This document shows positions 11,101 to 23,152 of a stretch of 64,000 nucleotides of DNA, piece after piece. The stretch is from Calycina herbarum (Eukaryota > Ascomycota > Leotiomycetes > Helotiales > Pezizellaceae), in contig LLEY01000009.1 in assembly GCA_001414485.1 (NCBI GenBank), positions 496,001 through 560,000 of the forward strand, in the 5' to 3' direction. Below the pieces are notes generated by a model. That model had not been told where the DNA came from. It saw only the letters and a list, made by a program, of their open reading frames with translations, and searched no databases. The position numbers were made by a program, and so were the translations under genes. Numbering within the stretch: position 1 is the stretch's first letter; each line of letters opens with the position of its first letter.

Positions 11101-12353
11101 TAGGAGAGTGAAGCGGGGGCGACATGGCGGAGCTGGGACTAGGGGGCGGTCGTCCTCCACTTGTATGCGGTCGCTTTTGTGTTGTGTGATAGGCTTGTGG
11201 TAGTGTGAGGGGGAGCGCTGGGGGCGAAATAGACATGCTTGGAGATTCAGAATTATGTGTCGACTTGGGTCTATCTGAGCCTTTTCGTAACGCCTTTGAA
11301 AATATCTTTACTCCCTGGGGTAATGTAGAGACTGGGCGATAATGAGAAGTTGCTCCAGATGTATGCGGTCTTCCTCCATTTACATCAAGTGAAGGTCGGG
11401 GTCCCAACTTTACTTTTGGCCTGCCTCCGGTTCCGTATGAGGTAGTGCTGTAGAGTTCTGGTCTGGTTGACTGTGACGATTTTCGTGGTTGTGGCTCCTC
11501 GTCTAATCTATTTGGGGAGTGTGAGTCTCTAGGGGGAGGTGGAAAGGTTTCTAGATTCAGAGGCTCTCTTGGGGGAGGTGGGGAGGTATCAAATATTGAA
11601 GGCGTTCTAGGTGGAGGCGGAAAAGTATCGGTAGACTCGGCAGTTGGCAGAGGTATCATAGAAGGTTCCAAGGAAAGGGAGTGAGCATTGACGGCTGATG
11701 CAGTTGTCTTGGCTGTTCCTGGACGCTCTTCCAGCACTGTTGATTGTCTTTTTCGATTATCTTCCTCCTCATCCTCCGCAATTTCCATCAATCTTCTTCT
11801 TCGAAGGGAGCTTGTTGATGAACTTGTAGACCCGGAGGCAGTATGCAATGAGCAGGCCGAGGAAAGTGTGGTATCTCGAAGTTCTTTGGCGGTGGTGATG
11901 GGGAATATGGTATCGTGAGGAGAAAATCGCTCTGTGACTGCATTGAAATGAACTGCGACGCGAGCTGTGAAGGTATTAGCCTATACTAAGAGAGTGTTTG
12001 TAGAGATCGAAGAGTTACCTTGTACTAATCTTGAACAATGCTCTGGCACATATTTGATCAAGACATTTCTCCGTCTGTATCGCAGAAAGCCGAACAAAGG
12101 TGAGGGTTCTTCATACGCTGCTATTGCATTTCGGATCTCTACAATGCCTCCATTTCCGCGTCCTAACAGTTCCACTTCATCTCTGGAGGCGTATTTGAGG
12201 AGAAACCTGTGACAATCGCAACTTGTGAGCTTGCGATCCGAAATGGCTACGGGGACCATAAGAAATTAAGTGATCTCACCATCCTCCTGGCTCCGCGGCG
12301 GAAGCATCGTAAGCCTCCTTGAGCTTTGCATCGTCCAAGCCATTCAACGACAT
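8129..12353 (-). CDS. Large ADF-H (coactosin-like) protein with disordered linker and C-terminal PH-like domain
   Basis: Exons 12353-12280, 12206-12019, 11964-8230 and 8172-8129 give about 1346 residues; all three introns have GT/AG ends and keep the frame. Residues about 1-130 (MSLNGLDDAKLKEAYDAS, FLLKYASRDEVELLGRGNGG, FGFLRYRRRNVLIKYVPE) look like an actin-depolymerising-factor homology domain of the coactosin/drebrin type. About 1000 residues of Ser/Pro/Glu-rich low-complexity sequence follow, with three FPPPPR-like proline clusters near residue 200 that could bind SH3 or EVH1 domains. The C-terminus (LLWKRRSMLLDSHGFLILSP, then RRFHLSEFRPPVIPDIEMQE) looks like a PH-type domain. A role in cortical actin or endocytosis is inferred from the domains only. 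The last exon is just 44 bp and relies on the GTAAGT...GCTAAC...CCAG signal. Confidence 0.8.
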
Positions 12354-14384
12354 GGCCCTGCCGTCTTGAGTCCTCGCCCTGCCAGACTGTGTGCTGTTCG
12401 GTTCGGTACAGCAATTCTCGTGGTGTTTCGCGTCTCAATCGTTGGTGGTATCTTTGAAATGGCAGTCAGGGGTACTTTGGCGCCCGAACATTAATCCCCC
12501 CAGTGCCGCTTGTCTGCCACTGGCCGATCCAGGGCATTTGCGCTTGCCTTTTTGCTGACCGAAAGCTAATGCGCTGCGATGCGACAGTGAAGCTATTGAC
12601 AAAAATTTCCCCCAGTTCCTGTATGGCGTATCAATGGCGTTCGTCTTCGCCGTAAGGATGCGAGGTTGGATTCTAGCTCCCTGTAAATGCTGGCAGAGTA
12701 ACCTGAGGTAACCGGAGGGGCGCCGTAGTGTCCAGGGGTTAGTCTACCCGTTGCTTAACCAATTCTGCCACCAACTCCATCGAGGGGGAGCACTGTTTTG
12801 TTTGTGAGAGGTGGAAGTTGTGATTTTACTGTATGAGGAGGTCCAAAAGTTTCTGGGGACAAGTTGCATGAAACTTCATTGCTCCTGCGCTTCTTCATGC
12901 GAGACGAGGGGCGATCCGATCTCAGCTTATAGGTAATTCCGCTTGGACCGCCCGTTTCTTGTCCTCTCCTCTCTGTGCAGCCAGAAAACGCACAGAGCTC
13001 TTCAATGGGTGTGGTTCACCTCAAGCAGAGCCAATAGGAGTTGCTAGAGAGTGGTTTTCAATTGTGTTTGCTTATGAAGGAAGGTCAAATATGCTCAAGC
13101 ATACTGTACCTTACTCGGCCAGGGATATAAGTACTACAGTTATCTGCAGCAACAATGACAGCGGGTTGGAAGCAATCACCAATCATTTAATGCGGGAGCT
13201 TACGGAAGATACGTGATTTAGGATACATGTTGCATTAGTTCATGTCTGTCTTCTCATAGTGGACACATGTAGTACAGCTGATATGTTGTGTAGTTATCAA
13301 CCCTATTTGGAAAGCAAAGTGCTTCCAAAAGGGAAGGGTGTGAGTAGTAGTACAAAGGTATCTCCGCTGTACCTCCGTAGATGGTAACCAACCAATTGAC
13401 CCTGTAAATGGCATGCATTTGGAAGTAGCCATATGGAGAATGAATATCACCATAAGTATTAGGTAGGCAATTGTTCAAGCTGATCTCTTGTACTCTTTCA
13501 AGGTACACAAAGCAACACATGAACGTCTTTCTCATTCTTCTGTTCTTCAACTGTTTACTGCTTATTTTCTTAGATGTCTCAATAAAACATTACAAGTAGA
13601 TACCCACGTCTCAAGTATATGCTTAATTTAGTCTGGTGTACATAGTAAATTACCTACTCTAAGTCAATTAGGGAATTCCACGGACAGGTTACTTAAGAAT
13701 AAAGTCACTTCCTGGTTAATGTATACTCTGTGCAGGGTTTAGATATTTCTCTTATAGACAGACAACAACTATGTGATATGTCCAATTTCAAATCCAGAGG
13801 TACCTCCCTCGCAGTGGACGTTAAAAATGACAGTAAATTCTAACTTCAATTGCCAAATGCTTTGGGACAATTGAACCTGATTTTTCTAAAACACGTGGAT
13901 CAATACCTTAAATTGTTCCAAATGTTTAATATAATAGACTGCTTTGAATTAGCTTAAAAATTGAAGCTGGAACAACGAGAGCTAGTAGGCAAGTACGAAC
14001 CTGATGTATTCACTGCCGCTTTTAATGTCCATCACGAACCTCCTATTTAAAGGGCTACCCCCAATTCCCTTTATTAAAAACGTACATTTCAGTATTATCA
14101 TCCTGCTTTGACTTCTCCAAAAAGTAGATGCGTGAGTTTGTTCAGGTGAATTCAAAAGTTTCAAAGGCTTGCCAAGAACAACAAAAGCACGTGAGAGTAT
14201 GAAATCCTGAGATGCAAGGCATCCATGTACCTTCAAAGATCCACTTTTTGAGGTCAGCCAAAAAAGTTTGGGAGCTCAAAGGAGACCTTCCATCCCCATA
14301 CTGTCACCATCAACCTCCATCCAGCCTAACTCCAAACCTCTCTCTCCATCGACCCTTAATACAAATTTTCCACTCTCCTCCAAG
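12354..14384. other. 2-kb intergenic stretch, no supported gene
   Basis: Several short open frames occur on both strands (for example 12959-13216 plus) but none has recognisable motifs or flanking splice structure. The first few hundred bases must hold the ADF-H gene promoter and the last ones the TOM22 promoter. Confidence 0.5.
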
Positions 14385-14957
14385 ATGGTCGAATTAGTCG
14401 AAGTCGAGGATGAGTCCTTCGAGACAAAGCAGGCCGGCCCAGAAGAGAACGAGGACGATTACTACACAGATACCGGTTTGTTGCACCACCGAGGCAATAC
14501 GCCAGCCTATTGCTAACCTGCGCATCAGACTCCGAGATATCAACAGATGATGAGGATGATATACCCGATGAGGAAACCTTCGTCGATCGATTGCGTGCGC
14601 TCCGCGACATAGTTCCCCCTACCACCCGAACATACATCTCCGATAAAGTCGATGCGACCACCTCTGTCATCAAGACGGGTTTATTTTTCAGCGGATCATT
14701 CCTTTATGTTATTAGCACAGGCGCCCTAATGTTGGGTGTACCATGGGCATTGGCTTTCGCCGAGGAGCAGCAAGTAATTGAGATGGAGAACGAGATGAAG
14801 ATGAGAGACCAGGGAGCCAAAGACGTACGTATAATTCCTGGCATTGCATACAATTTCTTATACACGGCATGGGCTAACAATTTGAAATTAGATCTTCGCT
14901 GAAGGTTCAACGGCAAGCGCTCTCGATGCCCAGCTTAATGCTAAGCCGGCTTTGTAA
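14385..14957 (+). CDS. TOM22: Mitochondrial import receptor subunit Tom22
   Basis: Central receptor of the TOM complex in the mitochondrial outer membrane. Exons 14385-14475, 14529-14824 and 14892-14957 give 150 residues. The N-terminal cytosolic part is strongly acidic (VEVEDESFETK, then DSEISTDDEDDIPDEETF), as expected for the presequence receptor. LRALRDIVPPTTR and the single membrane segment ending in GALMLGVPWALAFAEEQQVIEMENE are the family hallmark, followed by a short intermembrane-space tail ending in KPAL. Length matches fungal Tom22. The first donor is GTTTGT rather than GTRAGT, but the frame and the DSEIS junction support it. Confidence 0.93.
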
Positions 14958-15402
14958 TGATGGGATAATGGGTGTGGTATTACGAACATGAATACATGGA
15001 TGGGAGAACAAAATGTGAAGCATGGTCGTAATTGTATATCAGTGTATTTTGGGAGTGTTGCATTTCAGGGCATTGAGGTACAAGCCTGTGTTTGTAATTC
15101 TAGTTATCACACCTCAGGACGGAATTCCTTGAGGCCGTACTTCTCGTACAATACCAAACTCCGTACATATTGTCGTTTTCTCGCTGTAGTATTGTGATCT
15201 TGAAATGCTGCATCATCCTTGTAACCAACATTTACATCACATTTCCCAATTTAGTGACACTAAACTCGGGCCGTGGCGAAGATCACACACTGTGCCAAGC
15301 CCAAGCGTTGTAAGTACTTATCTTCAGCATTCAAGAAAACCTTCAGCTTTCTGTTCCTCGATACTTGTGACATGCCTCACAATAAGCTATCAATTATCTG
15401 AG
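14958..15402. other. Intergenic stretch between TOM22 and the bestrophin-like gene
   Basis: Contains the TOM22 3' end and the promoter or leader of the next gene; the frame upstream of 15403 stays open without an ATG that looks preferred. Nothing else is seen. Confidence 0.5.
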
Positions 15403-17169
15403 ATGCCTGTTTCCTTCGTCGAACGCGTTTTCCTGCCTATTGGGGTATTTGGGCGCAAGGATACGGATCGTCGTAGACAGCGCCAACATACTTTCCCCCT
15501 TAGCAGCAGTTCTCGAAAGAAAGACCGGAGGTTTGCTGCTCTACTCTCTACTTTCGACTTACAACTACGGGAAAACTTATACTAATCCTTGACAGATGGC
15601 CACTCGTTCTGAGGTTCTCCAAAGGGTCAATTCATCGCAGTACGTTTCACTCTTGGCATCTTCTTCACCACATCCTCTAATAATGAATTTTTGTAGCCAT
15701 TCTCCTTCCCGTTATCATCCACGCATTGCTCGCGGCTTTCATTGTATATGTAAATCAACATATCAATAGCGATTTCAACCTTCCAAGCAGTATCGTAAGT
15801 ACCCACTGGTTTGAGTAATTTAGCACGTGACTGACTCGAGGCATTTAGATACCCTCGCTCTCTATTGTCGTAGGTCTGATGCTGGTATTTCGAAACCAGA
15901 CAGCCTATTCTAGATTCTGGGGCGGAAGATGTCATCTCAATACCGTAACAACAGCCATCCGGTGTCTTTCCCGCCAATTCTTGGTATTAGTACCACCTCC
16001 GGAGATTTCTGGACTCCATACCGTGGTATCCAGTGATAGCATGCTTCCACAAAATATTAGAAGCCAGTCATCTTTTTCTCTTACGCGGGATTCTTCGAGT
16101 CTCACTGCTGGCAGAGAACCTGCCTTGTCGAAATTTGACGAGATGCGTACGATTGAGACAGTCAAGATTTTGATTGCTATGCTCTACACTATCAAAAATC
16201 ATCTGCGGGCCGAATGGGGAGTTGCTTTGAGTCCGGGAACGAGTCTTACAGCAGATGGACAAGAAGCCACAACAGAGGAATACAAAGATTTACTTCCACC
16301 GGGATTAAGAGGGTATGAGCACAGAGGTTTAGGTTTAACACTTGAACTGGCGACTTTTGTCGAGAAATTCGTCAATGAGGGCGTCAAAAAGTAAGTGTCA
16401 ACCCGTTGTCGTGGAGACTCCTCCTCTCTATCACTGTTTTGTTGACTCGTATCCAGAGGGTGGTTTCATAACGCAGCTTCTTCACGAATGCTTGCCTCGC
16501 TAGATGATCTCATCTCAGCATATGGAAGTATGGAAGTCATTCGCCTCGTTCCAATTCCTGTCGCACATTTGTAAGTCTCTACAACGTTTCGTAATTCGCT
16601 GGAACTAAAACTATCATAGAATTCATCACAAACAAACACTGGCTCTATTTTGTGGCATTCTTCCCTTTGCAATGGCCGCTGAGATGGATTGGTGGGCGGT
16701 GCCTCTTGTGGCATTTGTTGCCTTTACACTGTAAGTCATCACTGGCCGTGTTTATAAATTAACGAGTAGTAGTTAAGACGAAAATAGATACGGAATTGAA
16801 GGCATTGCAGCCACTTACGAAGATCCATTCGGAGTCGCCAAAATCGACATCAACATGGATGACATTGTCGAGGATGCCAGACGAGAAGTCGAAGTTCTTC
16901 TGACGGCATGGCAGACCCAAGGGACCAGCAACAGAGGTATTTTCCGACCTCGGGTAGGCGAGATTCCAAAATCGGATGCTAGTAGCGAGTATTACAGTGA
17001 TCTAGTCGATCAGAATGATGGAGCTATGGACCGAAGTGGAGTTCGCTTTGTGGTTAATGAAGGCAGTGAAAGTGGGTATAGAGATGAGGATAGCGATACA
17101 GTGAGGAATGTTAGGGTGGATACAGTGCGTAGTCCGGAGACGGTAAACAGTGAGTATTTCAGCGCGTAG
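15403..17169 (+). CDS. Bestrophin/RFP-TM family anion channel-like membrane protein
   Basis: Seven exons: 15403-15530, 15596-15639, 15697-15794, 15849-16390, 16457-16570, 16620-16730 and 16788-17169, about 472 residues, all junctions in frame. The sequence follows the fungal bestrophin-like (formerly UPF0187) pattern: RWPLVLRFSKGSIHRT, a first membrane segment (ILLPVIIHALLAAFIVYV), IPSLSIVVGLMLVFRNQTAYSRFWGGR, a later pair of hydrophobic segments (HHKQTLALFCGILPFAMAAE and VPLVAFVAFTLYGIEGIA) and EDPFGVAKIDINMDDIV near the end of the core. Such proteins form chloride or other anion channels; the substrate here is not known. The start at 15403 is the ATG that fits the basic RQRQHTFPL leader best; the frame is open further upstream. 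Confidence 0.85.
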
Positions 17170-17487
17170 ATGTAAGAGTTAGATCTGGGTTGGGTTAAGA
17201 CAAAATTGGGAAATCTGCATTTAGAGGGGATTCATTCGTTTAGCGCTTTGTTTCATTGTCTTTCATTTTCTGAGACCTGCTTAAGATATGTCCTTTTTCG
17301 GAAAAGAATCTACCTTGAAATTTCCAGTGGCTTGCAGTACTGAATTATGCAACTGAAGTCACGTTCCCTCGTGTTTCCCCGCATCGCGCTAGATCGCCAG
17401 GGAGCTTCAGCCTTTCGAAGGAGTCCGAGTTATCGTATCTCTACAACCACCTTGCGCCTCAACTCACACCTTGCAACCAACAACACC
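17170..17487. other. Short intergenic stretch and leader of the DUF4211 gene
   Basis: The frame of the next gene is open back to an ATG at 17347, but the segment before 17488 looks non-coding. Nothing else is recognised. Confidence 0.5.
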
Positions 17488-19496
17488 ATGCCTAAAAACA
17501 TCGAGCGCAAGGCGCGCAGAAAACGGCAGACATGTCTGACCTTCGAACCGATGGATCCAACCAGCTCCTCCCCAGTTGCGGCTGCATCATCGTCTACTCT
17601 CACACCATCGAAGGTGAGGTACGAAATTTGCCACAAAGCGCAACCTTCACCCTCGAAATCCAAGGACAATGTTGCCACGAACAAACCTATAGGTATGTAC
17701 ACTATCATTCCGTAGACGCGGGTAACTTGGCTGTAAAGATACTGGACTAACAGTCAATAGCTACAACGGAGCTTTCAGATAGCGACGACGATCTTCCCCT
17801 GGCGCCCCGAGTCACAGACAGAAAGAAATATAAGGGTAGACAGGCACCGGACTTTGCGGTTCGCAGAGACAAGTCAATCACGGTATCTGATGGAACTCCT
17901 GAGCCTCCCCCGAGGGCTACTCAAAAAGCGGGCGGCATGTTTGCTTCTACGGCCAACAATAAAACTCCCAGTGACGATGGAGATAGCGACTCGGACGATT
18001 CCCATGCCTCGGAGCCAGTAGCGCCTGCCATTATGCTGGACTCCGACTCTTCGGAAGACAAAATAGTGACTTCTTCGGCAATTCACAAAACTCCAAAATC
18101 CATCGCGACTGTGACACCTCGAAAGCGAAAGGCCGTGATCATTGAGGATGATACGGACTCTGAATATGATGTACCTACATCTCTCATAAAACGAAGACAA
18201 GTCATGGAGGATAGCGATGGAGATAGCGACGTTCGCAGTCCAGGTGGGGATCATTTTGGTAAAAGGATTGGAACGACAAGAAGCGCGAGTAATTCACCTC
18301 CTCGTATCACACGTCAGCAAAATGGAAAGAGGAAGCACAGAACTGAGAAGGAGAAGCAAATGGAGCTCCTGAAGCGACGTCGGGCAGGTGAAAAAAATCC
18401 GGAATTGACGGAATCCGAAACGGAGGAAGACAGCGATGCAAATGTTCATTTGTCAGACTTCGAAGATGAAGAGGAGGAGGAGGAAGAGGAACAATTGCCA
18501 AAGCCAAAACCTAAGCGAACGCACAATAAATCGAAACCCAGACGCAATTCGGATTCATTGGACGATGAAGAATCTGACTGGGTTGTGGATGATGAAGAAA
18601 TCGGTGTTCCTACAGCCATACCTCTGGAGTTTACATCAGGGTACAACAAGCCGCTCAGGGAACACTTCACAGACGCTGTCGAATGTTATATTCACAAAAA
18701 GTTGAATCCTGGCTTTACTGGAAAGCAAGATGTCTTTGACAGAGCCTTCAATAAACTGGACGACAAACCAATGGGCCTAAAAAATAGTAAATATGGATCT
18801 TCGCAATGGGTCCCGGATTTCGTAAAAGCCCTTGATGCTAGACCGGAATATGCAGAGGTTAGAATAGCTGCTAGTGATGCGGAAGCGAGATGTGAGGCAT
18901 GCAATATGGGAGGCCATATTCCTACCTTTAGGATAGTCTTCACTGGTAAACCCTACAACAAAACCACCTTGGAAGAAGTTCAGCAAAGAGAAGATGAAAG
19001 TCAGGCTCCATCCGATAGCGAAGATGACTCCGAGACCGGAAGTGTTGATGGACAAGGCCGTCGTCTTCCTCCACAGGATCGAGAATGGCTTGTTGGCAAG
19101 TATGTTCATCACAAATATGTTTTCTTTTTTATTTCACAGAAAGCAATCATAGTTCGATTGGTTTCCTGCCCCCCATCATATTTCTATTCATGGATACGGC
19201 TAACCTTTATTTACAGAGTCTGTCGAAACAACGCCTACAAAACCCACCTTCTCAGCCACTGGCGTTATCATCTGTACGAATGGATAATCGACAATCTCGA
19301 GGCCGAAGGGGAACTAAAAGCCAAGAAGCTCGTTCAGCGTGAGAAGATGAAACCTTGGAAGCGGCAACGCTATGTGGAAAAGGTGGTTGCACGATGGGAA
19401 GACGATAAAAAGATTGAAAATCTGTATCGGGACTACAAAAATTCGGTGGAGGCTTTGGTTGAGGAGAAGCAGACGGGAAGGTGGGGATCTCGTTAA
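17488..19496 (+). CDS. DUF4211 domain nuclear protein
   Basis: Exons 17488-17692, 17761-19099 and 19217-19496 give 607 residues. It begins with a basic MPKNIERKARRKRQTCLTF leader, followed by a long Ser/Asp/Glu-rich disordered region with NLS-like clusters (RKRKAV, KRRRAG) and a poly-acidic run near residue 270 (EEEEEEEE). The conserved block has CEACNMGGHIPTFRIVFTGKPY and a downstream KTHLLSHWRYHLYEWI segment, matching fungal DUF4211 proteins. The CxxC in CEACN suggests a metal- or nucleic-acid-binding site. Nuclear location is inferred from composition. An upstream ATG at 17347 is in frame, but the Met at 17488 resembles the usual family start. Confidence 0.82.
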
Positions 19497-22321
19497 CGCG
19501 ATCGACCGATTGATTGAGACGGGTATTTGCCGCTCTTTCCCCTCGAAATATTGGTAACGACGGATGGGGCTTTTATTTGGGCGTTGTGGATTTCGCATGG
19601 ATTTTTTTGCGGAGAGCTGACACTAACTTCCAAGTTGATTTTTTTGAGGAAAGGTATGAATTATTTAGGGGCTCCGCGGCTCGCTCTAAAGGGGATCGAT
19701 CTGGGAATATGAGGTTATGAATTTTTCCTTGCTTCAAAAACTGGAGTTATCCGGATTCTAGATACCCCCCTCATGGAATTTGAGAAATGCATGTTATCTA
19801 CTAATGAGCTTTTCCGTCTGATTACAGTGGTTGAGATTCTAAGTGAAGAATACTTTTAAGGGGGTTGGTGATTTCGACCTGTTTTGTCTTGAATAGACCA
19901 GCAAATAAGGTACTCTTCCAGGCGACTGAGCATTGAGCTTCGGAGACTAGAAGTAGGAGGGACGTTCCTTTCGTAAATTGAGATATATATATATCTCAAC
20001 CTTTGTGGGACTTGAGTCGCTCCTTCCCTCTCACGTTTGATAGGACTTACAATGACTACAATAACGGAAGGCACGACCCTGGGTCTACCTGTAAAGTACT
20101 ACATAACACGCCTGCCACTTCTTCCAATTCTCTTGATGATTTCTCTTGTCAGAAACCTACTATGTGTGTACAGCTCGAGCGTCGGGTTTTAGTACAAGAG
20201 ACACAGTCGCAACTCTTCAACGAAACCGCAACTACAATTCAAATAGCTTTAATCTTCAATTCGGTGAGTAATTATCGATTGGTGGATATACTTCTATTTT
20301 TTGTTTTGTTTTCGCGGTTTTCCTTTAGTGGGTGAGAAGTTGTGAATGTGGTACCGGGGCAGCTAGATGGGGGGGTCTCGAATGCGCTCTAGGAAAAATA
20401 GATCGAGCAGTTTGGTGTTCAGTGTACGCCGAAGAACATATGTTAAATGTTTTGATAAATAACAAACAGAGTATTCGGGTAGATAAACAGAATGAATGTT
20501 GATACTTTTATACAAGTAGCCAGCGTATTGAACAGAGTAGCTACGGAGGAAGACGCGGTCAAAAGCTTGGAGAATACAGAGTAGTCAAGGCATCTGAAGA
20601 AATAGAGGTAAGGGAGCCTGGAAGGAGAGTATTCAAGCCCTGGTTTACAGAGAGGGCCACTGAAATGCAGCACTAGCATATTGCCCTGAAGTTATAGGAC
20701 TCTTCGGAAATACTTTTCGGAGATATTCTTAGGAATATTCTCGGGAATATTCATGCGGAAATAAATGTTCGGAAATATCTTCGGACATATCTTCGGACAT
20801 ATCTTCGGAAATATTCTCGGGAATATACTACTCGGAGATATTTTCTTGGAAATAAATATCTTAGTCTTCTCCCGAAAATAGTTCTCGGAAATATACTTCA
20901 GAAATATCTCCGAGACCTCGGAGATAATCTCGGAGTTATAGATAGTGTATCGAAGAAAACTTACTTCGGATTTACCTCGGAGATATTTACCTCTGATATA
21001 CTTCACTCGGAGATGCTTACCTCAGAGATGTTTACCTAGGAGATACTTACCTCACTCTCGTAATACTCCTCTGAGATCTTTTAGTTCCTTGGAAATTCTT
21101 TCGGATATATTTATTTTACTTCAGAGGTTTCACTTCACGTGGAACTATTACTTCTCGGAGATATTTTTTACTTTGGAGATCTAAATTATTTTCTGTTATA
21201 AGGTATACTCTACAAGCTGAATAGTTGTAAGATGACATAAAATTACTATAGACGTTAAGTAAATTCCATTTTTATAGATCTCAAGAGTCTTAGTAAATCA
21301 CCCCTCGTTATTCACTTAAGCAAGATATCTCAAGAGGTGTTAATTAATCGAATTACAGAAACAAGACTTAAAAAGCCACTCAAATAAGTAAGAACTATTC
21401 TCTTTAACTTCTTCAAGTTACTTGACTAACTGCATTTAATTATTTTAAAGTAAATTTATATAATAAATTTTGTCTAGAGACTATATCCTCAACAACTCAT
21501 TATATCTCCTTGAAGCATTAGAGAATATAGGACCTTCAAACCTCTATCTAATCTTATCGCTAGATCTCTTTCCAACTAGGAAGGTGAATTGCTTACAAGC
21601 TCGAGTTTAGAGTAATTTCATATTTTTCAAGATCATAAGACAACGTTTCGAATAAAGTGATTTCAAGCTAGAATGAAGAGCGAATTTATATTCTCCAGGA
21701 CCATAAGACGAGAACCCTTAAGGTAAGGTTATCTGATAGCTTGTGATCGTTTCTAGTTTCCTTCCGTCAAAGATATATCAAACTGAATATGTCGGTATAA
21801 TCAGAGTGAATAGCACTCCACGTGACCTTCTCGCTTAAGGTCTATTTAAGTAGATAGAGCAGCTAACTTTGCTCTGTATGCACGAACGATAATATACTCT
21901 TTTTGCATCATGCTATTGACCACCAAGTCATACCAACAGAATATCAAGATTGTTATAGAATTGCGAAAACCTAATTATGATGGGTTATACACAGTATATC
22001 AGCCTGAATTAATTGGCCGGGAGCATTACCTTGTTTGCTCGATATGCCTTAGCTCTGAAGTATTTCATCTCGGTTTCTCGGCAAGGGACCTCAATTATGG
22101 CAACCCCATGGCATTATGGCAGTTTTGTAACGCTTCTTCCAAGATTGCGTTCGAACCCAATTGGCAATTTAGAGGAAGAAGTCGGTGTAATATACAATGT
22201 TTAATACTGTGGATTCGTTGAATAAAGGAAAGTGTTATGAGTAGCCAATCAGATTCTAAACAACTCAAGGGAGGGAGAGTTGGAATTCGTTCATTTCTCA
22301 TTCTACGTTGGTTGTGCGAGA
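19497..22321. other. AT-rich, repeat-bearing intergenic region
   Basis: Contains the degenerate CGGAAATAT/CGGAGATAT array at 20692-21185. From 21190 to about 22270 it is AT-rich sequence with many stops in all frames, consistent with a mutated transposon remnant but without recognisable transposase, reverse transcriptase or LTR ends. An ATATATATATATCTC run lies near 19983. No gene is supported. Confidence 0.5.
20692..21185. repeat. Degenerate array of CGGAAATAT/CGGAGATAT units
   Basis: Roughly 500 bp in which CGGAAATAT, CGGAGATAT and CGGACATAT recur at irregular spacings of about 10-20 bp, for example at 20768-20822. In the distal half (from about 20968) the unit appears as CTCGGAGATRYTTACCT, with a run of near-identical 17-18-bp repeats at about 20975-21055. 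The array produces an artificial low-complexity open frame on the minus strand (20692-21006), which is not a gene. Confidence 0.7.
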
Positions 22322-23152
22322 ATGTATAAGAAGACTAGAAGCAGTATTATTCTAGAGGGTTTAGAAGAAACAGGAACCCTCTTCTACCCATTCTTAAAAA
22401 GCTTCTTCCAAATGAAGAGTGCCGGAGAACAACGACTAAGCCTTTCACCACTTCCCAAACACTACTCATCTTTCAAATATTTACCTTTTAATTACGTAGC
22501 AGAGCCACTCTCCAAAGAATCATATAAATCTTCTCTGGAAAAAACTTACAAGTTATCAAGTACAATTTTCCGCCCCCACTCCAATGCACAAATTCCCTCG
22601 CATTCGGCCCCCAACATTCGTCCTGAGCCATACGTAAAATACACCCCAGTCATTACCCCCTCATCCCCCCTCCGTCTCAACAACCAACCAAGCTTTCACC
22701 AAGACTCTCATCCAAAATCCGCAACCGTTTCATCTTCACCCTTCAAAAAAAAAATCATACGATTTACCCCAAGTTCCAAGACCCTCCAAAACACACAGAC
22801 AAAACCACATCTTTCCCCACCCTCAATGGCGCTGTGCCACCGGGCTTTCGTGCCTCCCCCCACAACCGCACTGTTTCAACCAAGACAAAAAACCATCCCA
22901 TATGGACCAACATCCGAAAACCAAGAGAAATTTTTGTTGGTTGGGATCTCCGAGCACCGAGTTTCGACAGCACCAAGAGCACCAAGAATGTCAAGCAATA
23001 TTTTGGCCCTGTCAAAGGGGTTGCGTCCATTCGTTCCCCAGGACCAAGATAACTCCAAGAAAGCAGGTACTCGAGGTAAACCCACATTCCCCAGAACCAA
23101 GAGAAGGCCAACGACATCCAAGACTGGAGATCTGGAGAAGTGGAGGGTATGA
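22322..23152 (+). CDS. Uncertain hypothetical open frame, Pro/Ser-rich
   Basis: An open frame from an ATG at 22322 to 23152 (about 276 codons), rich in Pro, Ser, Lys and Thr, with no motif I recognise. A second frame over 22830-23052 and an antisense frame at 22764-23297 overlap it. A run of ten A bases at about 22745 could shift the frame. No introns or homologues can be assigned. It may be chance; listed because the stretch lacks stops for over 800 bp in a region that is otherwise stop-rich. Confidence 0.2.
   Translation: MYKKTRSSIILEGLEETGTLFYPFLKSFFQMKSAGEQRLSLSPLPKHYSSFKYLPFNYVAEPLSKESYKSSLEKTYKLSSTIFRPHSNAQIPSHSAPNIRPEPYVKYTPVITPSSPLRLNNQPSFHQDSHPKSATVSSSPFKKKIIRFTPSSKTLQNTQTKPHLSPPSMALCHRAFVPPPTTALFQPRQKTIPYGPTSENQEKFLLVGISEHRVSTAPRAPRMSSNILALSKGLRPFVPQDQDNSKKAGTRGKPTFPRTKRRPTTSKTGDLEKWRV

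Noticed and set aside
9949..11111. Several plus-strand open frames of 93-181 codons
   Set aside because: All antisense to the large ADF-H gene; Ser/Pro-rich coding regions commonly leave open antisense frames.
12660..12790. tRNA-like segment on the minus strand (TGGCAGAATTGGTTAAG resembles an A box)
   Set aside because: No proper B box (GGTTCGANTCC) at the right distance and no consistent acceptor or anticodon stem; at best a chance or decayed match.
20692..21006. 104-codon minus-strand open frame
   Set aside because: Product of the CGGAAATAT repeat array; low-complexity Ile/Phe/Lys/Pro sequence.
21190..22270. Possible retrotransposon remnant
   Set aside because: AT-rich with stops in all frames, but no LTR, primer-binding site or polymerase motif could be seen.
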